A stretch of DNA of 64,000 nt, from the NCBI GenBank assembly GCA_937958995.1, contig CALGAP010000023.1, positions 332,428-396,427 on the forward strand, read 5' to 3'. The translations under genes were made by a program, and so were the position numbers. The stretch is from an uncultured Chitinophagaceae bacterium (GTDB lineage: Bacteria > Bacteroidota > Bacteroidia > Chitinophagales > Chitinophagaceae). Below are positions 52,924-62,151 of this stretch, piece by piece. The notes under the pieces are model-generated. The model was not told the origin of the DNA and made no database searches. It saw only the letters and a list, made by a program, of their open reading frames with translations. Position 1 is the stretch's first letter, and every line of letters begins with the position of its first letter.

Positions 52924-53684
52924 GCGCCGGTTTGCATTTTTTCAAAAAAATAAACGCCTACGCCAAAGCCTTTTTCTTTCTCGTATTGATCGGTAAACTC
53001 GTAACCATAGATATATTTCTGCTCGATGAGCTTACAACCTGCAAAACATTCGAAGATATATTCGGGTGTGAAGGCCCGGTGCGCGTTGAAATAGATTTTC
53101 TTTGTACTGTCAACCGGTACCGAAAAAAGAATATTGCCACCGGGTTTTGTTACGCGCACAATTTCTGCAATGGCTTTTTCACTGCCTCTTACGTCCAGCG
53201 GGTCGCCGTAGCGGCCAAGACCGATATGTTCTATGACGCAAAGCGATGAAATGGATTCAACCGTATTATCCTCAAATGGCAACGCCAGCACGGTGCCCTC
53301 TTTAAAATGCAGGTTGGGCAGCTTCACTTCAATGGGCCTGATATCAATAAAGGTAACAGGCACAAATCCGCTGATAATGCCAATAGTTTTTACCGCGCTG
53401 CCAATATCAACATGGTGTGATGGTTTATAAGAAAATATTTTTGCCGCAGCCCAGCTGTCCTGGTAAAAATAAATGGGTTCTACCGGCGTGAGCGCCGTTT
53501 TATCGTCGAGGCAGGGAAAAAGGTCATTGGTGTCTAACGTAAATGCCGACTCACCGATATTTTTCTTGTACCAGTTCAGGTCGTGGTTAAACCAGGAAAC
53601 ATTCTTAATCCACGCAAGCGGTGAAAAACGAAAATAGTTCTTGGCGGTACCCGCCAGGCGTTTGTATTTTTTTAATGAGCTCAT
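52920..53684 (-). CDS. DUF268/methyltransferase-fold protein
   Basis: 254 residues from the ATG at 53684. A methyltransferase-like fold begins at HHVDIGSAVKTIGIISGFVP (motif I without the standard GxGxG), then VTFIDIRPIEVKLPNLHFKE, ISSLCVIEHIGLGRYGDPLD and IVRVTKPGGNILFSVPVDST. This resembles DUF268 proteins found in sugar clusters. It has four-base overlaps on both sides (ATGA), with the flippase before and the zinc-ribbon gene after, so it lies in a tightly coupled operon. A catalytic role is inferred. Confidence 0.78.
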   Translation of the reverse strand: MSSLKKYKRLAGTAKNYFRFSPLAWIKNVSWFNHDLNWYKKNIGESAFTLDTNDLFPCLDDKTALTPVEPIYFYQDSWAAAKIFSYKPSHHVDIGSAVKTIGIISGFVPVTFIDIRPIEVKLPNLHFKEGTVLALPFEDNTVESISSLCVIEHIGLGRYGDPLDVRGSEKAIAEIVRVTKPGGNILFSVPVDSTKKIYFNAHRAFTPEYIFECFAGCKLIEQKYIYGYEFTDQYEKEKGFGVGVYFFEKMQTGA

Positions 53685-54988
53685 GCTGTCAGGGCCTTTA
53701 TTTTTTTTCTTACTAACAGGTAATAGAAGCAAAAGTATAGCAACTGCACACTCAGGTACACAAAAGCCGCACCATATATATTATATATAGGTATCACCAG
53801 GTAGCTGGCGCCTACACCAACCAGCGAAGTTACAATGCCAATAAAAAGTGCCCAGTGCGTGCTTTCGAAATAGATCATATAATTAGAATAGAACAGGCTG
53901 ATACCTGCAAAATTCTGTGCCAGTAAAAGCAGCGGCAGCACGTACAGCGCAGGATAATACTTTGACTGAATAATTCCTGTCTCCAATGCTACTGCCAAAC
54001 CGGCTACCAACGCGATATCCAGCAGCAGCATTCCTATTGCCAGTTGTGTAACGAGACGCCGTGTATTGTGCCTGTTTCGATTCAAGTCCTTTTCTCTTAA
54101 AAAGCCTGGCAGCCACACATTCTGCACCGCCGTGCATACCATATATATGACGTTCGATATGGAGAAAGCCAGGTAATAATAGGAGAGATCTATGGCAGAG
54201 TCCTGGTTTTTTTCCAGGAAATACTTGTCGCTGTAATTGCTTAGCAGTCCCCAGATGGCGGAGAGCATGATCGGCATGCTCAGCTTTAGCGCCCTGGGCA
54301 TCCATTTCCAGTCGGCGCGGGGACGCATTTCTTTAATATAAAACCACATAAACGCGAGCAGCATGGCCAGCTCAACCAGGTAGGTGGCATAGAGGCGGGT
54401 GTTGATATTGTCGGCCCGTATAAAGTAAAGTGCCGCCAGGGAAATAATATTCACCGCCAGCAACCGGTACAGGTTATAGCGCCTGAAAAGTTTCAGTCTC
54501 TCACTGGTCATGAAATAATTGAGCAGTATCACCGAATACACCGACACCACTACTGCCAGTAATATGATCCAGCGGTAAGAAGCATAATCGATGGGATTTC
54601 GAAATAGCCAGTGTACTAATGTATAGTCGAGACCCAATAAGTAAACGGGCAATATGAAGGCGGTCAGCAGCAGGGTCAGTAGTAAAGACACATTGAATAT
54701 AATTTCCTGCTTTCTTTCCGGGGTGGCGGCATCTGAATAATACTTGCTTTGCGCCACGTATAATCCGAAGTTTAATACCACGGAAAAAGTAGTGACGATG
54801 GAGATGATGTACATGTACAGGCCATATTCCTGTTGCGTCATCAGCAGCAGGAACAGCGGCAACAAAATGATGGAGGAGGCCCTGACCAGGATGTCGATGG
54901 CGAGCAGCCCGGAGACTTTCTTCATGAGCGCACTGTTCCTGTAACGGTCAAACCAGCCGGTAAGCGCTGCTGCCACCTTTTTTATCAT
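53681..54988 (-). CDS. Wzx-like flippase of the polysaccharide locus
   Basis: 435 residues with about twelve to fourteen membrane helices. The start KVSGLLAIDILVRASSIILL followed by QEYGLYMYIISIVTTFSVVL is typical of MATE/MOP-superfamily Wzx flippases, and no soluble domain is present. It should turn lipid-linked repeat units to the periplasmic side. The large spread of helices continues to the end (GAAFVYLSVQLLYFCFYYLL). It is the second gene in the operon, 18 bases after the chain-length protein gene. Confidence 0.88.
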   Translation of the reverse strand: MIKKVAAALTGWFDRYRNSALMKKVSGLLAIDILVRASSIILLPLFLLLMTQQEYGLYMYIISIVTTFSVVLNFGLYVAQSKYYSDAATPERKQEIIFNVSLLLTLLLTAFILPVYLLGLDYTLVHWLFRNPIDYASYRWIILLAVVVSVYSVILLNYFMTSERLKLFRRYNLYRLLAVNIISLAALYFIRADNINTRLYATYLVELAMLLAFMWFYIKEMRPRADWKWMPRALKLSMPIMLSAIWGLLSNYSDKYFLEKNQDSAIDLSYYYLAFSISNVIYMVCTAVQNVWLPGFLREKDLNRNRHNTRRLVTQLAIGMLLLDIALVAGLAVALETGIIQSKYYPALYVLPLLLLAQNFAGISLFYSNYMIYFESTHWALFIGIVTSLVGVGASYLVIPIYNIYGAAFVYLSVQLLYFCFYYLLVRKKIKALTA

Positions 54989-55006
54989 GGTAAAATAAAT
55001 AACGTG

Positions 55007-55906
55007 TTATTGGGGCAATACATGGTGTTTGGTCTCAACCAGCAGGCCGAAGAGGAACCCGGCAAACAAACCAATGCTTCCAAAGATCAGCAATAGTTCT
55101 GCCAGCGCCATGCCGTTGGGTGAGCGGGTTAAATTAAATCCATCCACCACCGACACAGGATCGTTCTGAACATATAGCTGACCATATGCATCTTCCAGCT
55201 CTTTCAGGAGCAGCGGGGTTTGTTCGTAGATCTGCGCAGGGTTTACGGCACTGCTGTAGACGGTGGTAGGCACTTTTGAAGTAGCCAGGAAACGGTTCAC
55301 TTCTGTTTTCAGCGTGTCGAGTTTTTTCAGATCGCTTTCCAGGATTCTTATCCTGTCGGCCAGGTATTGCTTTTCCACCTCTGCAATCTTTTTCAGGAAA
55401 GGAAGGTTCCGGAAATAATTCACCAGTCCGGCCTGCAGTGTATCCACAGGCAAGGGCGCCGATGCTAGAATGTTTACGCGAATCAATTGATAGACCTTAG
55501 TGGATGTGTCGGTAATGAGCGGCCGCTCCATCATGTTTTGTCCGTCAATCATGCGCAATTTCAATGCAACGTCAACGGGTATCTGTAGTTTGGCAGCTAC
55601 CTCATTGGCCGATCCGTATGCAATCAGATTGTTCAGATTTTCCAGCACGGTTCCATAAGCTTTTGGCGTGAGCTTGTTAAGAAATAAGGTCATGCTGGCG
55701 CTGTAAGTCTTTTCTTTATAATAATAATAAATCAGCCCGATGCCGCTTCCGAGTATTGCGCCAATAATTATGTAAAGTATTTTTTTGCGGATAACGAGTT
55801 GGGTAAATTCCACAAAGCGGAAAATTGCCCGCAGAAAAGAATAGAAGAGGTTTTTGAGGCCAATCAGGTTAATCTGGTCTTCAGCATGGTATTGTTTTTC
55901 ATCCAT
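55007..55906 (-). CDS. Wzz-like chain-length determinant
   Basis: 299 residues. Two membrane helices bracket a periplasmic region: about 45-65 (ILYIIIGAILGSGIGLIYYY) and 265-290 (LAELLLIFGSIGLFAGFLFG). The central part is helical with a coiled-coil section (VEKQYLADRIRILESDLKKL). No tyrosine kinase domain is fused, so it is of the Wzz/PCP-1 rather than the kinase-containing PCP-2 type. It would set polymer length with the Wzy protein. It is the first gene of the ten-gene operon; on the minus strand TAATTTTG (complement of 55972-55979) could be its -7 promoter element. Confidence 0.82.
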   Translation of the reverse strand: MDEKQYHAEDQINLIGLKNLFYSFLRAIFRFVEFTQLVIRKKILYIIIGAILGSGIGLIYYYYKEKTYSASMTLFLNKLTPKAYGTVLENLNNLIAYGSANEVAAKLQIPVDVALKLRMIDGQNMMERPLITDTSTKVYQLIRVNILASAPLPVDTLQAGLVNYFRNLPFLKKIAEVEKQYLADRIRILESDLKKLDTLKTEVNRFLATSKVPTTVYSSAVNPAQIYEQTPLLLKELEDAYGQLYVQNDPVSVVDGFNLTRSPNGMALAELLLIFGSIGLFAGFLFGLLVETKHHVLPQ

Positions 55907-56420
55907 ATTTTATTGATTATCTGTTAAGAGCAAGGCCCTGGTTCACATCTTCCCGGTAGGGTGCAAATTAGCAAAATTAAAAGTTTTGGCATCAGAACGG
56001 GGAAAATCGACCCTGATACGGGTTTTTGCGGACGATGAGGTAGAATTTTACAGCTTTTCAAGTAAATGTGGCATCATAATAGCAGTAGTTAGGTGCTGCT
56101 TGGTGTGATTTCGCGTAGAATGCGATAAATAAGAACTCTTATGGTTTCCTGGTTCAACCCTTACTGAGGTGCAAATACCGTATAAGGATTAGCGGGAGTT
56201 AAAAATATTTCAAGGAAAGCAACGTTTAACAGTTGCTCAATGTCAGTGTATGACATTAACGATTATGCAAATATGAATGTTAAAATTTATTGAATTTTAA
56301 ATTTTGACTTCGTAGGGGCATTGGCAAATTTTACTTTCTTTGCGATTCAGAAAGGCGTAGCGTTAGTCGAAAATTATTGTTGAATTAGCCCTTCTAAGTG
56401 GAAGGAAAAGACCATTAAAG
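55907..56420. other. Divergent control region of the polysaccharide locus
   Basis: About 510 bases with no gene between the operon start and the divergent phosphoglycosyl transferase. It is AT-rich, notably near 56260-56345. Minus-strand -7 candidates TAATTTTG (complement of 55972-55979) and TAATTTGC (complement of 55963-55970) lie near the operon start; no good plus-strand promoter was identified. No clear long hairpin or repeat is seen, but a long untranslated leader is possible on either side. Confidence 0.5.
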
Positions 56421-57179
56421 ATGATGATAACAACGTCCTTTACAAAAATCCAGTATACCAACGAAAAAGCAGGTGTTGCAGAAGAGATTGTTTCAATTCG
56501 TTCGTACTTAGACAAAAAGCGCACATTCTTTTTTTTCAAACGCGTAGGTGACATCGTTTTGTCTTCTCTGGTGATCGTGTTTGTGTTGAGCTGGCTTATT
56601 CCCCTGGTAGCTTTATTTATCAAGCTGGATTCGAAAGGACCTGTGTTTTTTATTCAGCGCCGTGTTGGCCGTTGGGGCAGGAGTTTCAACTGCTTTAAGT
56701 TCCGCACCATGGTGGTAAATGAATATGCTAACATTGAGCAGGCCCGCGAAAATGACTGCCGCATCACCCGCGTAGGCAGGTTTCTGCGGAAATCAAACCT
56801 CGACGAATTTCCACAATTCATCAACGTGTTGTTAGGCGATATGAGCATTGTAGGACCTCGTCCGCATATGCATGCCGACTGCGACCGTTTTTCAAAAGTG
56901 ATTGCTAACTATAAGTTCCGCAACGTGGTTCGTCCCGGCATTACCGGCCTGGCCCAGATAAAAGGTTACCGCGGTCCCACCCGCGATTTCGCCAGCATTT
57001 TCCACCGCTATCAATTTGATAGTTTCTATGTTCGCAACGCCAGCTTCTGGCTGGATATGCGCATCATCAGGAAGACTGCTGCCGAAACTTTACGCCAGAT
57101 CTTCTCAAGATTACTGGAAAGCAGGCAGGAAGTGCCGGCCAAGGACTGGGCACCTTCAATGAACAGCCTGAGGAATTAA
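56421..57179 (+). CDS. Undecaprenyl-phosphate phosphoglycosyl transferase
   Basis: 252 residues. A basic N-terminal segment precedes one hydrophobic re-entrant helix (VGDIVLSSLVIVFVLSWLIP, near 44-63), then the catalytic domain: SKGPVFFIQRRVGRWGRSFN, FKFRTMV, TRVGRFLRKSNLDEFPQFIN, GDMSIVGPRPHMHADCD and RPGITGLAQIKGYRG. This is the small monotopic PglC/WcaJ-C type, without the four-helix N-terminal domain of WcaJ. It moves a sugar phosphate from UDP-sugar to undecaprenyl phosphate, the first step of the pathway. It is divergent from the operon it presumably serves. Confidence 0.93.
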   Translation: MMITTSFTKIQYTNEKAGVAEEIVSIRSYLDKKRTFFFFKRVGDIVLSSLVIVFVLSWLIPLVALFIKLDSKGPVFFIQRRVGRWGRSFNCFKFRTMVVNEYANIEQARENDCRITRVGRFLRKSNLDEFPQFINVLLGDMSIVGPRPHMHADCDRFSKVIANYKFRNVVRPGITGLAQIKGYRGPTRDFASIFHRYQFDSFYVRNASFWLDMRIIRKTAAETLRQIFSRLLESRQEVPAKDWAPSMNSLRN

Positions 57180-57230
57180 AGAGAAATTAGAGAAATTAGA
57201 AATAAATTAAAACTGACCAGGTAAATGCAG

Positions 57231-57259
57231 AAGCCGCAATACGCGGCTTTTGTTGTTTT
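57231..57259 (+). terminator. Terminator after the phosphoglycosyl transferase
   Basis: AAGCCGC (57231-57237) and GCGGCTT (57243-57249) form a 7-bp stem with a 5-base loop, followed by TTGTTGTTTT. It ends the plus-strand gene just before the convergent LytTR gene. Confidence 0.8.
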
Positions 57260-57263
57260 CATC

Positions 57264-57950
57264 TCATCTCATCTCTCCCAGAAACTTCTCCCTGTACGTA
57301 TCGCCTACCGGCAAATACTGCTTATTAATCACCACCTTCCCCCTTTCGAGGTAGTCGATCTTATTCTTGTTAATTATATACGACCGGTGAATGCGCACAA
57401 ACTCTCCCGGCAGCATTTCCTCCATATTCCTCAAACTCTCCAGCGTCATGATTTTTCCTTTCGCAGTATGCAGGGCCACATAGTCGCGCAGCGCTTCGAT
57501 GTATAATATATCGTTCAGCTCTACCCGCTGAAGGCGGTATTCGGTTTTGATGAAAATATGATTGGGTTTTTCAATCTCGGGCTTTTGTTGCTCCAGGCGC
57601 CGGCGGGCTTTTTCGATGGCTACCATAAAGCGTTCGAAAGTGACTGGTTTCAATAAGTAATCTACTACGTCGAATTCATAGCTTTCCAATGCGTACTCGC
57701 TATAGGCTGTGGTGAGAATTACGGGACAGGCGCCGCGCATGATCTTCATGAACTGTATGCCGGTAAGTTCGGGCATCTGAATGTCGAGGAAGAGCAGGTC
57801 GGCCTTGCCATCCTGCACCTGGTGAAGTGCGTCGAGCACGTGCGTGGTTTTCAGCACCAGTTGCATGCCTGGCGTTTTCTGCAGGTAGTCTGCCAGCAAC
57901 TCAACGGCCAGGGGCTCGTCGTCTACCACAATGCATCGTATATCAGGCAT
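57264..57950 (-). CDS. LytTR-type response regulator
   Basis: 228 residues. A receiver domain, about 1-120, has acidic residues in IRCIVVDDEPLAVEL and phosphoacceptor Asp in ADLLFLDIQMPELTGI. A LytTR DNA-binding domain, about 130-225, has RVELNDILYIEALRDYVALH, GEFVRIHRSYIINKNKIDYL and INKQYLPVGDTYREKFL. It starts 8 bases before the stop of the sensor kinase gene, overlapping it, so the two are translated together. It could control the adjacent polysaccharide genes or envelope genes; the sequence gives no target. Confidence 0.95.
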   Translation of the reverse strand: MPDIRCIVVDDEPLAVELLADYLQKTPGMQLVLKTTHVLDALHQVQDGKADLLFLDIQMPELTGIQFMKIMRGACPVILTTAYSEYALESYEFDVVDYLLKPVTFERFMVAIEKARRRLEQQKPEIEKPNHIFIKTEYRLQRVELNDILYIEALRDYVALHTAKGKIMTLESLRNMEEMLPGEFVRIHRSYIINKNKIDYLERGKVVINKQYLPVGDTYREKFLGEMR

Positions 57951-58950
57951 AGCTCAGTTCGAGGTGGATGGTAAAGGAATCGTTTTGGTCTTCAATCAGC
58001 AATACATGTTTGCCCGGATACAGGAGCGAAAGCCGCCGCTTTACATTTTCCAACCCAATGCCACCGCCGCTGTCTTTTTGCTGTTTGCCCTTTTGGTTAT
58101 GACAATGCACGTGCAGCTTTTTCCCGTTGGTATAGATATGCATCAGCAGGCCGCTGCTGCCTGCGCTGAAATCGCCGTGCTTGAAAGCGTTTTCCACAAA
58201 TGGTATCAGCAGCAGCGGAGGGATATAAACATTTTCTACATCGCCAGACACATGTACCTGCGCCTGCACAGGATGTTCAAAGCGCAGTTTCTGCAACTCG
58301 ATATACTTGCGGATGTATTCCGCTTCTTTTTGCAGCGACACCTTTTCGGTGGTATCGTAAAGCATATACCGCAACAGGTCGCTCAATCCCGAAATAGCGG
58401 GCAACACGCGCTCGGAGCGCTGGTAGGCCAGTGCGTAAATATTATTCAGGCTATTAAACAAAAAATGCGGATTGATCTGCGAGCGCAAAAAAGAAAGCTC
58501 CGACTGCCGGCTTTGCAGGAGCAATTCTTTTTGCTGCATTTCCTTGTACCAGGCATACCGGATAAAATAAAAGGCGATGCCGTACACCATATAGATGGCG
58601 CTGTAAAAAAGGTTTTCGTAAAAAAATGTGCGCAGGCGGTTTTGTGCGCCTGCCAGCTGCATGGCATAAAAATGAATAAAGAAAAGCGAGGACAGCAAAA
58701 CGATCATCGCCGCCAGTGCAACCGGCCATTTCTGTTGCGGGTAGAAACGAGACAATAAAGTATATGGTATAAGGGTATAAAAAAAGGATATCGCCATATC
58801 GGCCATCAGCAACACAAAAGTGGAGCGCGTGGAGGCTTTCTGCACAAAGCGCGAATAGCCATTGAGCAGCGCGGGCAAATCGTACGCCATGTGCATAATA
58901 AAATAGCAGGCAGCAAAACCGATCAGCAGAAGCCAGACCTTCATTTTCAT
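57943..58950 (-). CDS. LytS/YehU-type sensor histidine kinase
   Basis: 335 residues. Four to five membrane helices (MKMKVWLLLIGFAACYFIMH, TFVLLMADMAISFFYTLIPY, WPVALAAMIVLLSSLFFIHF, FYSAIYMVYGIAFYFIRYAW) precede a His_kinase domain with the phosphoacceptor motif SQINPHFLFNSLNNIYALAY. A degenerate ATP-binding domain follows with PPLLLIPFVENAFKHGD and GGGIGLENVKRRL. No extracellular sensor domain is visible, so the signal is probably perceived in the membrane. Its partner regulator overlaps the stop. Confidence 0.93.
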   Translation of the reverse strand: MKMKVWLLLIGFAACYFIMHMAYDLPALLNGYSRFVQKASTRSTFVLLMADMAISFFYTLIPYTLLSRFYPQQKWPVALAAMIVLLSSLFFIHFYAMQLAGAQNRLRTFFYENLFYSAIYMVYGIAFYFIRYAWYKEMQQKELLLQSRQSELSFLRSQINPHFLFNSLNNIYALAYQRSERVLPAISGLSDLLRYMLYDTTEKVSLQKEAEYIRKYIELQKLRFEHPVQAQVHVSGDVENVYIPPLLLIPFVENAFKHGDFSAGSSGLLMHIYTNGKKLHVHCHNQKGKQQKDSGGGIGLENVKRRLSLLYPGKHVLLIEDQNDSFTIHLELSYA

Positions 58951-59134
58951 CCGCCAAATCTACCATTTCCCACAGGTATTCTCGGAATTGTCTGCAAACA
59001 GGCATTTTTTATCTGCAAACACGCCGCGGAATTTTTGAGGCCATTTGCAGAGAGAACCAGGTCGTTCGCCGATCGCGGTTTTTCAGCGGAATGTGCAAGG
59101 GTAATTTCAATCCGCAGTATTAAAAACCGAAGTA

Positions 59135-60837
59135 ATGTGGAAGTATTTTATCATGCTCCTTTGTATAGTAATTGTAGTAATGGTGATCGGCTTTGTGCGC
59201 GACAATCATACCCATCGCATGAGCAGCCCACTGCGCAGCGAACTACAGCTGGCCGCCAATTTCGGGTAGATTCGTCCCGACCATTTTCATATGGGCCTCG
59301 ATATCCGTAACGGGGGAGAGGAGAATCAGCCGGTATATTCGGTGGAGGATAGTTATATCAGTCGCGTCAAAATTGAGCCTGGCGGTTATGGCAAAGCCAT
59401 TTTCGTGACGCATACGAATGGTCTCACTTCACTGTACGCGCATCTTAATCGTTATGCCGGGGAAATCGAAGAATACATCACTGCCAGGCAGTATAAGACA
59501 AAAAGCTGGCAGCAGGATGTTTCATTTTCTCCCGGTCAATATCCCGTGCGCAAAGATGAACTGATTGCGTACAGCGGCAACACGGGTGATTCGGAAGGGC
59601 CGCATGTTCATTTTGAACTGCGCGATACCAAAACGGGTAATCATCTGAATCCCGCGTTATATGGTTTTGAAGTGCGCGACAATACACCACCTGAAATTGT
59701 TGGGTTGTATTGGTACGACCGGCGGTATAGCACCTATGAAAACGATCCTTTCGCCATTGATATCGTGGGAAGCAAAGGCGAATACAAGTCGAGAAGAAAA
59801 ACGGTGAAGGTTACCTCGCCGCTGATCAGTCTTGGTATTCACGCCGACGATAAAGTGGAGGGATCGCGTTTTCGCTATGGTGTGTACCGAACACAGTTGT
59901 GGATGGATGAACAGTTGATTCATGATGTAACGATGGACAATTTTTCCGATACCGACACACGCTATGTAAATGCCTGTATTGACTACAGGGCAAATATTTC
60001 GCGCGGACATCATATTCAACATTTGTCCCGCCTGCCCGGCAATGGCTTGCCGATATATAGTAAGCATGATGGACTGATCAGCTTACCCGACAACGCGCCG
60101 CATCAAATTCATATCCGCGTAACGGATGTGGCAGGAAATGCCAGTGACCTGCGTTTTGTGTTGCAGAAAGGCAGCACCGACGTGGTGGCGCGAAGCAAAA
60201 TGAAAAATGCCAGCTGGCTGAGTCCGGGTAAGGCGAGCGTGGTTAAAGGGAAAAGTTTTGTTGTGCGTTTCAGCGAGCGGGCCTTTTATGACTCGGTGTC
60301 TTTTGAATGGAAGGAGGAAATAACCCATGAGCATTTCGCTGTTTCGCCGCGCATACATTTACACAATCCCACCGTGCCCGTGCATGATCGATATACTGTG
60401 AGTGTAAAGAGCATTTTGCCCGACGGCAGCCCTTTGCGTAGTAAAACGGTGATGCTGTGTAAAGGCTTTCGCCGCAAGGCGGTGGTGAAGGGGGTATGGG
60501 AAGGCAATAGCATGCGCGGTTCTTTTGATGAGTTGGGAAAAATACAGTTGTTGATCGATACCATTCCTCCGCAGATTGAACCAGGCGGATGGCGTAGCGG
60601 CGCGGTATTTGAGAGAGATAAGAGATCGGTTTCGGTTTTAGTGCATGATAACCTGGGAGAGGTTTCCGCGACAGAGGCTGAACTGGATGGTAATTGGGTG
60701 CCTTTAGTGCAAAAAGGAAATGTATTTACTTATTTATTTAATAAAAATCGCGGCCGGGAAACCATCGGTTGATGGTAACAGCTTCTGATGTGGCGGGAAA
60801 TAAGATAAGCAGAGAATTTTTATTTACAACGAAATAA
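59135..60837 (+). pseudogene. M23 family metallopeptidase, broken by a stop and a frameshift
   Basis: The reading begins at ATG 59135 with a signal anchor (MWKYFIMLLCIVIVVMVIGF) and runs to a TAG at 59267-59269 inside the family sequence LAANFG-stop-IRPDHFHMGLD, where a Glu codon is usual, so this looks like a GAG-to-TAG change. The same frame continues open for about 500 codons with HFHMGLD, a VTHTNGLTSLYAHL stretch and GPHVHFELRD, the LytM zinc site. Near 60754-60758 one base appears lost: frame one ends at TGA (60772), while the next frame carries RPGNHRLMVTASDVAGNK and reaches TAA at 60837. A restart at 59291 would lose the signal peptide and the first zinc His. The downstream gene starts 3 bases after the ancestral stop. 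Confidence 0.82.
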
Positions 60838-60840
60838 ACT

Positions 60841-62079
60841 ATGAAGACGGGCCTGGTAATTATTGCAGTAATTTTTTCTATAACCGCTCATTCGCAACTG
60901 GACAGCGCCATGCGCCAGCTTGCGCGTGAGACTGACCCGCAGCAAACGGTGTTGCTCGTGAATAAAATCATCGGGGAATATAAAATTGAAGATAGTGAGA
61001 TGCTCGATATACTATATGGGGCTGCTGCAGTAAACTTTGCGCTGGGCGGCAACTATTCGGAATTTGAAAAGTATATCGGTCGCATTCAAAGCAAATTCAA
61101 CCAGACATCATTCATGAATATGGCTGCCGAAAAAATGTTGCTGGAAAATGCGGATCCTGCTTTTGCGCTGCGGTTGGCTGAACGAACCTTGCGGGTGTAC
61201 AACTCGTACAAAAGCGAAAGCACAGCGCGGCCAACAGATGTTGCCCCGGCAGACTGGCAGCGCTTTATGCGTTTTGCGCAATATCCGTATCATGATACAT
61301 ATGCCCATGCCTTATTCAAGTTGAAAAGATATGAAGAAGCGCTTTCGGTTCAGGAGAAAGCCTTTGAGGGCGACCCGTTGGAAGGTGTGCCCGCATCGGT
61401 GGAGCGCTATGCCCGACTTTTGGAATTAAATGGCAAACGCGCGGATGCAAAAAAGCTTCTATTGAAAATGGCTGCGCGCGGGCGGCTTAACAGAGGCATG
61501 ACGGAGCAATTACAAAGTATTTACATAGCTGAAAGAGGAAATGACGACAACCTGGCACATTATATAGATAGCCTGCAGAGGGATATCCAGGCCAGTATTA
61601 TGAAAGAACTGGAGCCGGTGATGCTGCATGAGCCAGCGCCGGATTTTACATTGAAAGATATCAACGGAAAATCGGTCAGTCTCTCCGATTTCCGTGGCAA
61701 GACTGTGGTGCTTGATTTGTGGGCCACCTGGTGCGCGCCCTGCATTGCCTCATTTCCAGCCATGCAGCTGATGGTGGAGAAACATCCTGAAGTAGTTTTT
61801 CTCTTTATTGCTGTGCAGGAAAAAGAAGAAGGGAAGCTATCGCGCGTGAAGAGTTTTATGGAAAGAAGAGAATTTCCGTTCACCGTTTTGCTTGACGAAC
61901 TAACAAGTAAGCATTCCAACCAATACAAGATTATCAGTTCATACCAACCCAACGGCATACCTGCAAAATACATCATTGATAAAAATGGAATTCTGCGATT
62001 TACGACTGCCGGATTCGACACGGATGCCGCACTCATGAATGAACTGGAAGCGATGATAGCGATTCTTTCAAAAATGTAA
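60841..62079 (+). CDS. TlpA-like thioredoxin protein with helical N-terminus
   Basis: 412 residues. A signal peptide (MKTGLVIIAVIFSITAHSQ) sends it to the periplasm. Residues 25-255 are helical and TPR-like, with the stretch LKRYEEALSVQEKAFEGDPL. A TlpA/AhpC-type thioredoxin domain spans about 262-412 with EPAPDFTLKDINGKSVSLSD, the active site WATWCAPC (C298 and C301) and the cis-Pro region NGIPAKYIIDKNG. It probably reduces or isomerises disulfides in envelope proteins. It starts 3 bases after the pseudogene's ancestral stop. Confidence 0.9.
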   Translation: MKTGLVIIAVIFSITAHSQLDSAMRQLARETDPQQTVLLVNKIIGEYKIEDSEMLDILYGAAAVNFALGGNYSEFEKYIGRIQSKFNQTSFMNMAAEKMLLENADPAFALRLAERTLRVYNSYKSESTARPTDVAPADWQRFMRFAQYPYHDTYAHALFKLKRYEEALSVQEKAFEGDPLEGVPASVERYARLLELNGKRADAKKLLLKMAARGRLNRGMTEQLQSIYIAERGNDDNLAHYIDSLQRDIQASIMKELEPVMLHEPAPDFTLKDINGKSVSLSDFRGKTVVLDLWATWCAPCIASFPAMQLMVEKHPEVVFLFIAVQEKEEGKLSRVKSFMERREFPFTVLLDELTSKHSNQYKIISSYQPNGIPAKYIIDKNGILRFTTAGFDTDAALMNELEAMIAILSKM

Positions 62080-62086
62080 GTAAGAT

Positions 62087-62109
62087 TATTTTTGTATTCA
62101 ATATTTTTG
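62087..62109 (+). promoter_or_regulatory. Two overlapping -7 promoter-like elements before yifB
   Basis: TATTTTTG occurs at 62087-62094 and again at 62102-62109, each an exact match to TAnnTTTG. No good TTG is at the expected distance upstream, so promoter function is uncertain. They lie 43-58 bases before the ATG at 62152. Confidence 0.35.
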
Positions 62110-62151
62110 CTACCTTGCTCACCTGCCCGGTTAAACGAAATTAGTCTAACC

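Noticed and set aside
42078..57179. Horizontally acquired island around the polysaccharide genes
   Set aside because: Gene types are typically variable, but I see no integrase, flanking repeat or tRNA junction, and base composition was not computed.
57931..58758. Plus-strand frame over the LytS-type kinase
   Set aside because: Antisense shadow with no recognisable motif.
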